From Mycolicibacterium baixiangningiae (GTDB lineage: Bacteria > Actinomycetota > Actinomycetes > Mycobacteriales > Mycobacteriaceae), in assembly GCF_016313185.1 (NCBI RefSeq), contig NZ_CP066218.1, positions 4,340,001-4,404,000 of the forward strand: a stretch of 64,000 bases of DNA. The letters run 5' to 3'. Each line of letters opens with the position of its first letter. The stretch's first letter is position 1. A program made the position numbers and the translations under genes. The notes beneath the pieces were generated by a model. That model was not told where the DNA came from and did no database searches. It saw only the letters and a list, made by a program, of their open reading frames with translations. This document shows positions 10,301 to 17,549 of the stretch, one piece after another.

Positions 10301-11967
10301 CGACCGCCGAAGCCGACCCGCACCGCATCCTGGCTCCCAAGGCCACCCACCCCGACACCGCCGTAGACGTTCTGTCCCGGATCGTGGCCCGCGACGGCGG
10401 CCAGGTCTCGGCCACTACGGCCGCCCGCCAGGCCGCCGACCCGACCCGCAGGCTCGCCGCGGCCGCCGACATGTTCACCGACGCCCTCGGTGCTGCGGCC
10501 GAGCACCAGCTCGGCGCGGGTGCCCGCGACCGTCTCGACGCCCTCGCTGAATCCGTGCATACCGACCTCAGTACCTGCGCGGCGTGGCCCGTGCTGCGTC
10601 GTCGCCTGGCCATCCGGGCGCTCTCTGGAGCCGATCCCGGCGAACTGTTGGCCGCCGCCCACGCTCGAGGCGGCCTCGACGATGCCGCCGACGCGGCCGC
10701 GGTGCTGGACTACCGCATCGACCCCACCGGTTCCGCCGGCCGCGACTGCGGGCCGCTGCGTTGGCTGCCCGCCGTCCCGGCCGCCCTGGCCTGCGACCCG
10801 CAATGGGGCGACTACCTGCGCCGCCGCGAAAGCCTTGTCGAGGAGCTGGCCGCGCAGATCCGCGAACAAGCCCGAGCCTGGACCCCCGACACCGCGCCGA
10901 GCTGGGCGCAGCCCCTGGTCGCGGCCAACCCTGTTCTGGCCGCCGAAATCGCCGTGTTCCGGGCCGCCACCGGGGTCGAGGACGCCGACACCCGCCTCAC
11001 CGGCCCGCCCCAATACCCGGTGGCCACCCGCGCAATCCAAGACCGGCTGCAACGCCACGGCACCGACGCCATCGAACGCGACGGCGCCGACCCCACCCGC
11101 TTCAACGACCTCCTCGACAAAATCGACCCCCGTATCCGCACCGACGCCTACTGGCCCACCCTGGCCGCCCACCTCACCAATGCCGCCCGCACCAACGACA
11201 TTCGCGATGCTCTCACCGACGCTGCACGCCAAGGACCGCTGCCCGATGAGATGCCCGCCGCAGCGTTGTGGTGGCGGCTGGCCGACGCGCTGTCCCGCAC
11301 CGCAGCCCACCCCGATCGGCACGCCACCGCCCAGGACGAAGGCGTGCACGCAAGCATGCATGCCGACGAGCGTGCGCTCGTCGAGGTCCTGGCCGCCGCC
11401 TGGCGCAACGCCGACCCGCTCCCCCTGGCGCGGCCACGGACCGACCCCGCCGCGGTCGCGCTCTCCGCGCCCTACGTGGTGGCCACCGTGGCGGCCGAGC
11501 GCTACACCCCCGACCTCGGCGAAGCGATCCACACAGCGACCACCGACGCCCACCGCCACCACGTTCGCGTCACCGCGACACCACAACCCGGCCGACAGAG
11601 CCTCAACCACCTCGCCGAGCAGATCACCATCCACGAACTCACTCGGCGCGGACCGGTCATCGTCGTCGAGGACGCCGCGGCCGCCGACCCCGACGCGCTC
11701 GCGGCCGTGGCCACCGCCCTGGTCCCCGCCCACGGCCGGCTCCTGCTCATCGACAACGGACAGCCCGGCAGCGCCCGCCGACTTCTCGACGGACTCAGCC
11801 TCCCCTGGGCGGAAAACACCCGCCCCGCACCCGACATCGAGAATCCCAGACTTGCCGCCGCCGCAGACGAACACCGCGCCATCGCCGCCCGCAGCTGGCG
11901 CACCCTCACTACCCCACCCACACGCGATCGAGGCAGAGACCGCGGACACGGCCTCGACATCGACTGA
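7393..11967 (+). CDS. MobF-family conjugative relaxase with helicase domain (TrwC/TraI/TraA-like)
   Basis: About 1524 aa. The N-terminal relaxase domain has the candidate Tyr region (KLTAGDGYLYL and SLADYYSAKGE), the SPVKSIS segment typical of actinobacterial MobF proteins near residue 205, and the metal-binding histidines HRDS...HTHVAIANK near 275-295. A superfamily-1 helicase domain follows: Walker A APAGAGKTT near 617, IIVDESGMAS near 695, and the C-terminal helicase signatures INGAQGSTAGHS and LYVALTRGRAENHLYL near 925-970. About 530 Ala-rich residues follow. It nicks oriT, stays bound to the strand and unwinds it during transfer. The frame is open from a GTG at 7378. The ATG at 7393, or 7399, fits the usual short N-terminus better and has AAGGGG 12-15 bases upstream. 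It marks the accessory region as part of a conjugative or mobilisable element. Confidence 0.9.
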   Translation: MSMHKLTAGDGYLYLVRQVAAADSTERGRSSLADYYSAKGESPGRWMGRGLAALADTGAREVSDEVRRNVWAVEGGSVVTEEQMKALFGLGWHPNADKIFAHLSPRLRVQPATAAAQLGRKYPVREERSSEFTRRVGKAFRAHNIGAGLAGNATIDDDVRAGIRTQVAREMFAEQFGRDPADERELSGFVARATRARTTAVAGYDLTFSPVKSISALWAIAPREIAEQIEAAHEAAVADVLEWLQDNAAFTRTGTNGVAQVDTEGLIAAVFTHRDSRAGDPDLHTHVAIANKVSYLDQNGVRRWLALDGQPLHRLIVAASEMYNTRMEVHTIDRLGVDFAEASRGRGKRPVREIVGMSAELMMRWSSRGIAIKARTAELAKQFQHNHGREPTTIESLALAQQATLESREAKHEPRSFAEQRTTWRTQAIEVLGHDGLERMLATVLGPRRVQKAPEITAEWVASRAVAIIATVSESRATWQAHHVRAEALRVVRNAGVAHVSQLVERLTDTALSEAFSVPHARVEDGELGEPVALRRRDGSSVYSRHGVATYTSREVLAAEQRILAAVARCDGRVATTSEVDIALADSAARGKPLNPGQAALVEQMATSGRRVALALAPAGAGKTTAMAALAHAWRSSGGHVLGLAPTAAAAIVLGEDLGATTDTLDKYVHCADPDNAATFGTPQWFNDIGPDTLIIVDESGMASTAGLDAMIADAQRKGASVRLVADDCQLTSISAGGVLRDIATETGALTLSEVVRFHSRAEAAASLALRGGDPAGIGFYIDSGRIHVGTEQTAADTAFSAWLADLDAGRDSLLLGPTNAIVDDLNARARTARLAALVDADPNWRQGRETVLADQLRASVGDVIRTRRNARWLPLSGTDYVRNGYTFEILDVARDGALRARHRGTGREITLPADYVTEHVTLGYAATINGAQGSTAGHSCHVVGAEHLTRQQLYVALTRGRAENHLYLSTAEADPHRILAPKATHPDTAVDVLSRIVARDGGQVSATTAARQAADPTRRLAAAADMFTDALGAAAEHQLGAGARDRLDALAESVHTDLSTCAAWPVLRRRLAIRALSGADPGELLAAAHARGGLDDAADAAAVLDYRIDPTGSAGRDCGPLRWLPAVPAALACDPQWGDYLRRRESLVEELAAQIREQARAWTPDTAPSWAQPLVAANPVLAAEIAVFRAATGVEDADTRLTGPPQYPVATRAIQDRLQRHGTDAIERDGADPTRFNDLLDKIDPRIRTDAYWPTLAAHLTNAARTNDIRDALTDAARQGPLPDEMPAAALWWRLADALSRTAAHPDRHATAQDEGVHASMHADERALVEVLAAAWRNADPLPLARPRTDPAAVALSAPYVVATVAAERYTPDLGEAIHTATTDAHRHHVRVTATPQPGRQSLNHLAEQITIHELTRRGPVIVVEDAAAADPDALAAVATALVPAHGRLLLIDNGQPGSARRLLDGLSLPWAENTRPAPDIENPRLAAAADEHRAIAARSWRTLTTPPTRDRGRDRGHGLDID

Positions 11968-11988
11968 CGCGGGCGCACCCACCGCACC

Positions 11989-12032
11989 CGATATATATCG
12001 TTGACGGTATATACCGAGTCCGGTATATTCGG
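11989..12032 (+). promoter_or_regulatory. Promoter and operator palindromes of the toxin-antitoxin pair
   Basis: TTGACG (12001-12006) and TATATT (12024-12029) are spaced by exactly 17 bp, a near-consensus housekeeping promoter. Two perfect palindromes overlap or precede it: CGATATATATCG (11989-12000) and GGTATATACC (12006-12015). A third related half-site, CGGTATATTCGG, covers the -10 region (12021-12032). A repressor bound here would block RNA polymerase, consistent with the autoregulation usual for HigA-type antitoxins. Confidence 0.65.
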
Positions 12033-12035
12033 GGC

Positions 12036-12368
12036 GTGGGTGATGAGTGGCGGATCATGCTCAGCGGCGAAGTGGAACGCTGGTATGCCGGTCTGCCTGA
12101 AAGCGAACTCGCCCAGGCCGATCAGGCCCTCGACCGGCTCGCCGCCGAGGGCATCACCCTAGGCATGCCGCACAACCGCTATCTATCAGAGAAACTGTGG
12201 GAGTTGAGGTTTCGCTGCGGACAGGTCAACCAACGCATCACCTACACCGCCGACCCCGACCGCCAGCTGGTTACCCTGACTACATTCCGCAAACAACGCC
12301 AAAACGAACGCAACGAGATCACCCGCGCACGCAAAGCGCTACGACGCCACCAGACCAAGAAGGGATAA
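12036..12368 (+). CDS. higB: RelE/HigB-type toxin (Gp49-like family)
   Basis: 110 aa from a GTG at 12036, 7 bases after the -10 box, so the message has almost no leader. An internal in-frame ATG exists at 12057. The central sequence YLSEKLWELRFRC, then ITYTADPDRQLVTLTTFRKQRQ and the basic end (EITRARKALRRH) follow the Gp49/HigB pattern of the RelE superfamily, ribosome-dependent mRNA interferases. The toxin gene precedes a HTH antitoxin gene by 7 bp, the inverted order typical of HigBA. Loss-protection of the mobile element is the likely role. Confidence 0.82.
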   Translation: MGDEWRIMLSGEVERWYAGLPESELAQADQALDRLAAEGITLGMPHNRYLSEKLWELRFRCGQVNQRITYTADPDRQLVTLTTFRKQRQNERNEITRARKALRRHQTKKG

Positions 12369-12375
12369 CCCAGCC

Positions 12376-12771
12376 ATGGCCGTCAAGACCGCCACCGCGA
12401 AGAAGGCCGCTGCCCCGAAGAGGGCCGCCAAGAAAACCCCCGCCGCTGCGAAGAAGGCCGCCACCTCCAGCGGTGGGGTCGATTACCGAACCGCCCGCGC
12501 CCAGCGCCAGGCCGCCCTCACCGACGAGCAGCGCCAGACCTACGAGCAGGCATACCACGACGCCGGCCGAGCGATGGACCTCGCCGAGCTGGTCTACACC
12601 GCCCGCACCGAGGCCGGCCTCACCCAAACCCAGCTCGCCGCAGCCATGAGCACCAGCCAATCCGCCGTCGCCGCCTGGGAGAACGGAGCACGCACCCCCG
12701 GTATCGACGCCCTCGAACGGCTCGCCGCAGCCTGCGGGAAACGCCTCCACATCGCCATCACCGCCGCATAA
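12376..12771 (+). CDS. higA: HigA/XRE-type antitoxin with Lys/Ala-rich histone-like N-terminal tail
   Basis: 131 aa. Residues about 75-131 form a Cro/C1-type helix-turn-helix (LTQTQLAAAMSTSQSAVAAWENG), which should bind the operator palindromes upstream of the toxin gene. Residues 1-35 are unusual for an antitoxin: repeated AKKAA / PKRAAKK / AAKKAA units like the C-terminal tails of mycobacterial HupB and eukaryotic H1. Residues 40-70 (TDEQRQTYEQAYHDAGRAMDLAELVY) are helical and probably contact the toxin. It ends 9 bp before the convergent 253-aa gene. The HTH call is firm. A nucleoid-binding function for the tail is inference. Confidence 0.82.
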   Translation: MAVKTATAKKAAAPKRAAKKTPAAAKKAATSSGGVDYRTARAQRQAALTDEQRQTYEQAYHDAGRAMDLAELVYTARTEAGLTQTQLAAAMSTSQSAVAAWENGARTPGIDALERLAAACGKRLHIAITAA

Positions 12772-12780
12772 CCCCAGCGG

Positions 12781-13542
12781 TCAGGCTGTTTCCGGGTGCC
12801 ACCATTCGTGGGCCGCGCGGCAGTGCGCCACGGCCTGGGGGTCGAACACCTCGATATCGCGGAGCACGGCTTCGCACTCCTCGACTGAACAGCCGAACTG
12901 AGTAAGCTCTCCCATCCACGTCAGCAGAGGCCGGGCACTTTCACCGGTTGTGGGCCACGTGGCCCATATCCTGCCGTAGGTGGCGGCCACGCTGTCACGG
13001 AAAGCCGCACGCACCGTGTCATGGGCGATGTCGAGCAGCCCTTGAGCCTGCTCGGCGTACGTAGCGAGCTGCGGTATCCCAAACTCGCGTTCCAGCACCG
13101 ACGGAGCGGCGAAGCCGAGTGCAGTGCGCCAATGCTGTTGCGCAGTAACGCTATCGGAATTGGAGGCGCTTGGCCGGATGTAGAGGAGATATTGGCCGCC
13201 CTCGGTGTAGTCGGCCTCTCGCAAATCGGGGTCGCACCCAGGTATCCGGATCCTCGGCGGTGCTTCCAGCGTGGTGCGATCCCAACTCAAGACCGGCGGG
13301 TCTAAAGATGCGTTCGCGCACACCATCTTCAGCGTCGCACCGATCTGTTCTAGCCGGTGGCCGTACCCGGTTAGCGGATAGCTCGGCGGTGCCGAGGTAT
13401 CACCCCAGAGGTTGTCCCCGGTGGGCACGTGAAACTCCCGTGCCCACAGAGATGCTTGGTCGATGGTGTTGGCCAGCTCGGCATGCCAGCACTCCAGCTC
13501 GACTCTCCAGGCCGCGCCGTCCGCACCCGCTGGAGTCGTCAT
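12781..13542 (-). CDS. Hypothetical protein, family shared with the gene at 17550-18278 (copy A)
   Basis: 253 aa, function unknown. The ATG overlaps the stop of the preceding Pro/Gly-rich protein gene by 4 bp (ATGA), so it is the third gene of a coupled operon. It is clearly related to a second protein in the window. Shared blocks include IDQASLWAREF versus IGQAALWARSF near the N-terminus, and SVAATYGRIWA plus EECEAVLRDIEVFDPQAVAHC versus SVAVTYGRIWA plus EECVLELRDLKVASPEAVSCC near the C-terminus. No signal peptide, membrane segment or catalytic motif is apparent. Proteins of this kind sit beside ESX-associated genes in mycobacterial plasmids, so a secretion- or conjugation-related role is possible but unproven. 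Confidence 0.6.
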   Translation of the reverse strand: MTTPAGADGAAWRVELECWHAELANTIDQASLWAREFHVPTGDNLWGDTSAPPSYPLTGYGHRLEQIGATLKMVCANASLDPPVLSWDRTTLEAPPRIRIPGCDPDLREADYTEGGQYLLYIRPSASNSDSVTAQQHWRTALGFAAPSVLEREFGIPQLATYAEQAQGLLDIAHDTVRAAFRDSVAATYGRIWATWPTTGESARPLLTWMGELTQFGCSVEECEAVLRDIEVFDPQAVAHCRAAHEWWHPETA

Positions 13543-15971
13543 CGAGGAGCCTCGTATTGGAGGTCCTCTTCAACGCTGACAAGAGCCTTGAGGATCATGT
13601 CGAGCAGGTCAGGGTCGCCGGTAGCGGCGGCGGCGTAACACATGTCGGGTAGCGGCAGCGGGCGCCTGGACCACCCGCCGATGTGTTCGGCGGTACGCGC
13701 AACGATCCAGTGCGCTCGGTAGTCGGCCAGCTCTTCGGTGGTGTCGCTGGGATCGGCGACCGCGCCGGTATTGGTGGCGAAAGCTGGTCGGCGCATCGCG
13801 GTCATGACGTTGAGGGCCTTGGCCGCCTTGTCGTAGTCCGCCCACTGCTGCAGAGATGGCTCGCGGTCACTGCCGCGGATCGCCCAGACGAGACGTAACG
13901 CTTCGTCAATACCGCCGTCGATGACTTGGGCCTGGGTTGTTGCTGCGTTGATCATCGCCGCGGTCACCGCAGAGACGATCCGGTCTTGAAAAATTGGGTC
14001 GCCCTCCATGATGCGTAGCAGCCGCGGACACACCTCGGGCCACAGCACCGCCAGCCGGTGCACGTGCATGTCGTCGAGCACTGGGGCAGGCACCTCGACG
14101 CCTTGTTGTAGCAGCGGGTTGGTGTCTCCCGAGCACGACGGCGGATGCTCCACCCCGGCATCCCGCAAAACGTTGACCCCCGCCGTGGTGCCTGCTGCGA
14201 CCAGCTTCCAGCCCCACTGGCCGCGCAGTTGGGCGTACTCGACGAGGACCCGTGCGGGATCGCCCCAGCCGAACCACATCCGCCGAAAGTTATCGTCCAG
14301 CAACGGATCTGTAGAAAGTACTCGTACCGAGCGCGGAACGAACACCCCAGCCGGGATGTAGCTGGACCCGTCATTGGAGGTGATGACCGTCTCGGTGCCG
14401 CTCGGGGAGCGGAACACCCCGACCGCCCATCCTGCCGCGGGATTGCGCGCCATATAGGCCGCGTGCTGCAGTCTCCAGACCAGCTCTTTGGCCGCCGCTG
14501 CGTCTACGGACTCGCGGCGCTCCCGGGCGGCTGCGGTCTGGCCCGCAGCGACCACACTGGCCGGAATCAGAGTCGGGCCCGCAGCCGCACTCGCTGCGGA
14601 CGGGGCGGGCGCTGCCGGGGCATTGGTTGAGCTGAGGGAGCCCGCGGGCCCGGTCGGCGCCGGGGGTGGCGCACCGGCGGGGGGACCCATCGAACCCGGC
14701 GGCAGCATCATCGGCGCACCACCGCCGGTCCCCGCGCCGGTAGGCGCGGCAGCCGCCGGGGCGGCTTGGGACACCATGCCCGGCTGCGCCCCTGCCGGCG
14801 AGACGCCCCCACCGGGGGCCGCCGACACCGGGGGTGCCGCATGCCCACCACCGGCCGATAGGGCCGGTGACGGACTCGCTGGGGCTGGAGGTGGTGCAGA
14901 CGGTATTCCGCCGCCCATCCCCGCCGTAGTCGCCATTCCCTGGTTGAACGCCGACGACAACGGCGACACGCTGCCCGTACCTGGAACGGCTCCTGCGTTC
15001 GGCAAACTAGTTGCCGCGCCGGGTATCTGCCCGACACCGCCACTGAGTGAATTAGAGCCCATCCCCGGAATGCCGCTGCTTCCCAGACTGCCAGGCATCT
15101 TCGGAATCCCGCCACCGGAACCCATCCCGCCGCCACCCATGCCGCCCATGGACGGCATACCGGCACCGCCGAGCGCTGAGGCCGCTGATGAGGAAGTCAC
15201 GCCAGGCGTCGGCTGCGTTACCGGCCCGGTCGCGGCCTTGATGCCCTCATCACCAGCGGCCGACTTGCTGCCGGGACCAACTCCAGGCTGCGTGGTTGAC
15301 GTAGCTGCAGGATCGGTCGGCGCGTCGTCCACAGGCTTAGGTGCGTCAGCCCCGGCTTCCCGCTTTTCGGTGTAGCGGTAGGGGTTTTCATCCTGTTCGA
15401 TTCCCGGTGACGTGTGGTCGACGGGCTGGACTGTTGGAGCGGTGGGAGCATCGCCCCACTTGGTCAAAAGGTCTAGTGCCCTTGTGTTTTCGGTGCTCGC
15501 CTTGAAGGCGGTGTGGGAGGCCATTGCGGCGGTTACTCCCGCCTCGGTTTGGTATCGGGCTATGCCGTGGTACTGGGTCACCAGGGCTTCGGCTTCGCCT
15601 GGGAGGCTCGCGCTCGCGATCTTGGCGTCTGCCTCGCGGACGAGCTGCTCTTGACCGGCGCGTGTATCGCGCAGCACCGTGGCGATATCGGCGCACTTGT
15701 TGGCGCACTTGTCGTGCCACTCGGCGATCGTCTTAGCTTCCTCGGCCAACACCGCGTTCATCCGGTGAACCTCGTCGAAACCCTGCGAATCCGCGGCATC
15801 GCGAAACTCCGCGCTGTCAGTGACGATCTGCTGGTGGATTCTGTCCCACGATGTCGCACCGGCCCGGTAGGTCTGCTCCTGGGTGTCCCAGTGCGTAGCG
15901 TCCGGTGGCTCCATGTCTGGCGTAACGATCAGCCGCCCATACGATCCGGCAGACCCTCCGACAGCAGGCAT
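13539..15971 (-). CDS. Large Pro/Gly-rich protein, ESX-associated-like, with conserved C-terminal domain
   Basis: 810 aa from the ATG at 15971, which shares one base with the upstream stop (TGATG). The frame extends 5 codons further, but the coupled start is preferred. Residues about 10-190 are Ala/Glu-rich helices without a WXG motif. Residues about 190-500 are low-complexity Pro/Gly/Ala/Ser/Met. The C-terminal about 300 aa are folded-looking (WAVGVFRSPSGTETVITS, YIPAGVFVPRSVRVLSTDPL, RMWFGWGDPARVLVEYAQLR). That block resembles the domain of Rv3899c-like proteins (DUF5631/5632) encoded near ESX loci. This match is from memory and uncertain. No N-terminal signal peptide is seen. A structural or substrate role linked to type VII secretion or DNA transfer is the best guess. 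Confidence 0.6.
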   Translation of the reverse strand: MPAVGGSAGSYGRLIVTPDMEPPDATHWDTQEQTYRAGATSWDRIHQQIVTDSAEFRDAADSQGFDEVHRMNAVLAEEAKTIAEWHDKCANKCADIATVLRDTRAGQEQLVREADAKIASASLPGEAEALVTQYHGIARYQTEAGVTAAMASHTAFKASTENTRALDLLTKWGDAPTAPTVQPVDHTSPGIEQDENPYRYTEKREAGADAPKPVDDAPTDPAATSTTQPGVGPGSKSAAGDEGIKAATGPVTQPTPGVTSSSAASALGGAGMPSMGGMGGGGMGSGGGIPKMPGSLGSSGIPGMGSNSLSGGVGQIPGAATSLPNAGAVPGTGSVSPLSSAFNQGMATTAGMGGGIPSAPPPAPASPSPALSAGGGHAAPPVSAAPGGGVSPAGAQPGMVSQAAPAAAAPTGAGTGGGAPMMLPPGSMGPPAGAPPPAPTGPAGSLSSTNAPAAPAPSAASAAAGPTLIPASVVAAGQTAAARERRESVDAAAAKELVWRLQHAAYMARNPAAGWAVGVFRSPSGTETVITSNDGSSYIPAGVFVPRSVRVLSTDPLLDDNFRRMWFGWGDPARVLVEYAQLRGQWGWKLVAAGTTAGVNVLRDAGVEHPPSCSGDTNPLLQQGVEVPAPVLDDMHVHRLAVLWPEVCPRLLRIMEGDPIFQDRIVSAVTAAMINAATTQAQVIDGGIDEALRLVWAIRGSDREPSLQQWADYDKAAKALNVMTAMRRPAFATNTGAVADPSDTTEELADYRAHWIVARTAEHIGGWSRRPLPLPDMCYAAAATGDPDLLDMILKALVSVEEDLQYEAPR

Positions 15972-16498
15972 CAGCGCAACCCGCACTCGAACGTGATGAC
16001 ATCGATCAGTTCGTTACCGCGTCTTAGTTCACGCGCGGCCTCGTCCCAGTGCCGCATGTTTAGCGCGTGCAACATGTCGATGTTGGCCGCCATCCAATCG
16101 TGCAGCGGTATTGCTGTCGAAGCCGGTGTGGCGTCAGTCAGTCGCGTACGCAGGTACGAAACCGCGGCCATACCGGTACGTTTCTCCGTGGCCAGCGCGG
16201 CGAGGCTCTCCGGGCTTGTCCAGCTCTGCTCCAGCGCCTCGGCGCTGGACCTGCTCGCCAACGCCGTCGACCGTGCCGCCCGATCCCACTCCGAGCAGGC
16301 CGCCGCCTTCGCGGCCTCGGTGTCGCTGCTGCTGTAGGTGGGTGGCGGCGAGGGAACCACGTTCACCGTGTGCTGGCTCGGTTCGACCGGATGAGTGAGG
16401 GCCAGGCCGCTGGTCACCACTGCACCTATTGCGACCGCGAACGCCGCCCTCGCGGCGGTGATCCCGGTGCGGTGACGCGACCGGCCCCTCATGGTCAT
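15971..16498 (-). CDS. Membrane-anchored hypothetical protein, first gene of the Pro/Gly-rich protein operon
   Basis: 175 aa from the ATG at 16498. The frame is open to 16600, but this start gives a clean topology: a basic N-terminus (RGRSRHRTG), one hydrophobic segment (AAFAVAIGAVVTSGLAL, about residues 13-30), a Pro/Ser linker (VVPSPPPTYSSS), then a helical extracytoplasmic domain with a Cys near the start and another in the final segment (FECGLR). It could be a signal anchor or an uncleaved signal peptide. The stop shares a base with the next gene start, so expression is coupled to the Pro/Gly-rich protein. Function unknown. Confidence 0.55.
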   Translation of the reverse strand: MTMRGRSRHRTGITAARAAFAVAIGAVVTSGLALTHPVEPSQHTVNVVPSPPPTYSSSDTEAAKAAACSEWDRAARSTALASRSSAEALEQSWTSPESLAALATEKRTGMAAVSYLRTRLTDATPASTAIPLHDWMAANIDMLHALNMRHWDEAARELRRGNELIDVITFECGLR

Positions 16499-16781
16499 GA
16501 CACGACGATATCGCGAGCGAGTGACACCGGGCCACCGCCGAGGGCACATTCGAAAGAGCAAATTTCCGCAGATCTGTTGCCTATAGGTAACACTCGACAA
16601 ATCAGCGCTGGTGGAGGGTGGGCCTGAAGTGGTCGAGATTCGAGCAGAGAAACCTCGCGAGTGGAATCGAAGTTCGACGACAACGAGGCGAAGGCCAGAA
16701 GCGAGCGCCTGAGTGCGTCGCCCACCACGATGAGCCCGTCCGTTCCCGCGCCGGATGTCCCAACTTCCCTATCCTGGAGGG

Positions 16782-17000
16782 ATGACAAGCGAGGACGGTG
16801 ACGCTGGATCAGAGCTTCCTCTGCCCCCCACTCCCCCGCGCCGCTTCGGTCAACTGCCCGACCTCGCTATCCCAGATGATTTCGACGAGCCGCTACCCCC
16901 TACCGAAGCCGCGGTGTGGGAAGAGCCTGACCCGGCCGACGAGGACATAAGCGCTGCACTCGACGACGATGACTGGCCTATCAATGAGGCAGACCTGTGA
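16782..17000 (+). CDS. Small acidic Pro-rich protein, possibly leaderless
   Basis: 72 aa, rich in Asp, Glu and Pro (ends WPINEADL), no domain recognised. A TATCCT -10-like hexamer at 16770-16775 lies 6 bases before the ATG, so transcription could start at the A of the start codon, as in many leaderless mycobacterial genes. GGAGGG is also present but abuts the ATG too closely for normal ribosome binding. After the TGA at 16998 the same frame stays open for 30 further codons with protein-like composition, so a longer ancestral form is possible. It could also be a chance frame. Confidence 0.4.
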   Translation: MTSEDGDAGSELPLPPTPPRRFGQLPDLAIPDDFDEPLPPTEAAVWEEPDPADEDISAALDDDDWPINEADL

Positions 17001-17213
17001 GGATCGCTGCAGGAGTCAAAAGCAGACAGCACGCTCAGCGAGGAGGAGATCCGCGCCCGCTACGGCATACCGCGGTCAGACACTAACGGATGAAATTCCC
17101 ACTACCTACGACTCGCAGGGGACAAACGACGGACTGACCCGCCGAGGTCGTCGATTGCGAGCTCGCCGCGCACCTACGAGGGAGCCAGGCCGCCGAGTCT
17201 GCGAGGAATGCCT

Positions 17214-17510
17214 TCACTCGTCGAGAACTACGGGTGGTTCAAATGTTCTGCTGCCGTTGTAATCACGTTCGAGCTGGTCACATAGATCAGCCATTGCCTT
17301 GCGGATGAACTGTTGTTGAGTACTGATGCCGGTATGGGGCCGCGTCCACGCGATGGTGTTGACCATGCGCTCTTTCAATTCTTCAGGCACCGAGAGCAAA
17401 ATATCGACAGACTTTCGACCAGGGACGCTCCGACCAACTCCGATGTCCTTACCTGCAGCGCACACAACACCATCCTTGATATCTGAAATCAAACAACGCA
17501 ACTCGGACAT
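17214..17510 (-). CDS. Ribbon-helix-helix-type DNA-binding protein
   Basis: 98 aa. Residues about 32-80 read SVDILLSVPEELKERM...TGISTQQQFIRKAMADLCDQLE, a beta strand followed by two helices as in CopG/ParG/MetJ-type ribbon-helix-helix proteins, here with a long insertion-like turn. Such proteins act as dimers on short direct repeats, as plasmid partition factors or autorepressors. It lies 39 bp downstream of copy B of the 253-aa family on the same strand. The 11-bp spaced CAACTAG repeats at 18553-18581 are candidate binding sites, by inference. An antitoxin or copy-control role is the main alternative. Confidence 0.55.
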   Translation of the reverse strand: MSELRCLISDIKDGVVCAAGKDIGVGRSVPGRKSVDILLSVPEELKERMVNTIAWTRPHTGISTQQQFIRKAMADLCDQLERDYNGSRTFEPPVVLDE

Positions 17511-17549
17511 CGAACTCCGTATTAGGAATGCCCGCCAGAATCAGGACGC

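Noticed and set aside
10087..11982. 631-codon minus-strand open frame antisense to the relaxase gene
   Set aside because: Gly/Val/Gly-repeat composition is the usual mirror of GC-rich Ala/Arg coding sequence. The plus strand has consistent relaxase-helicase motifs.
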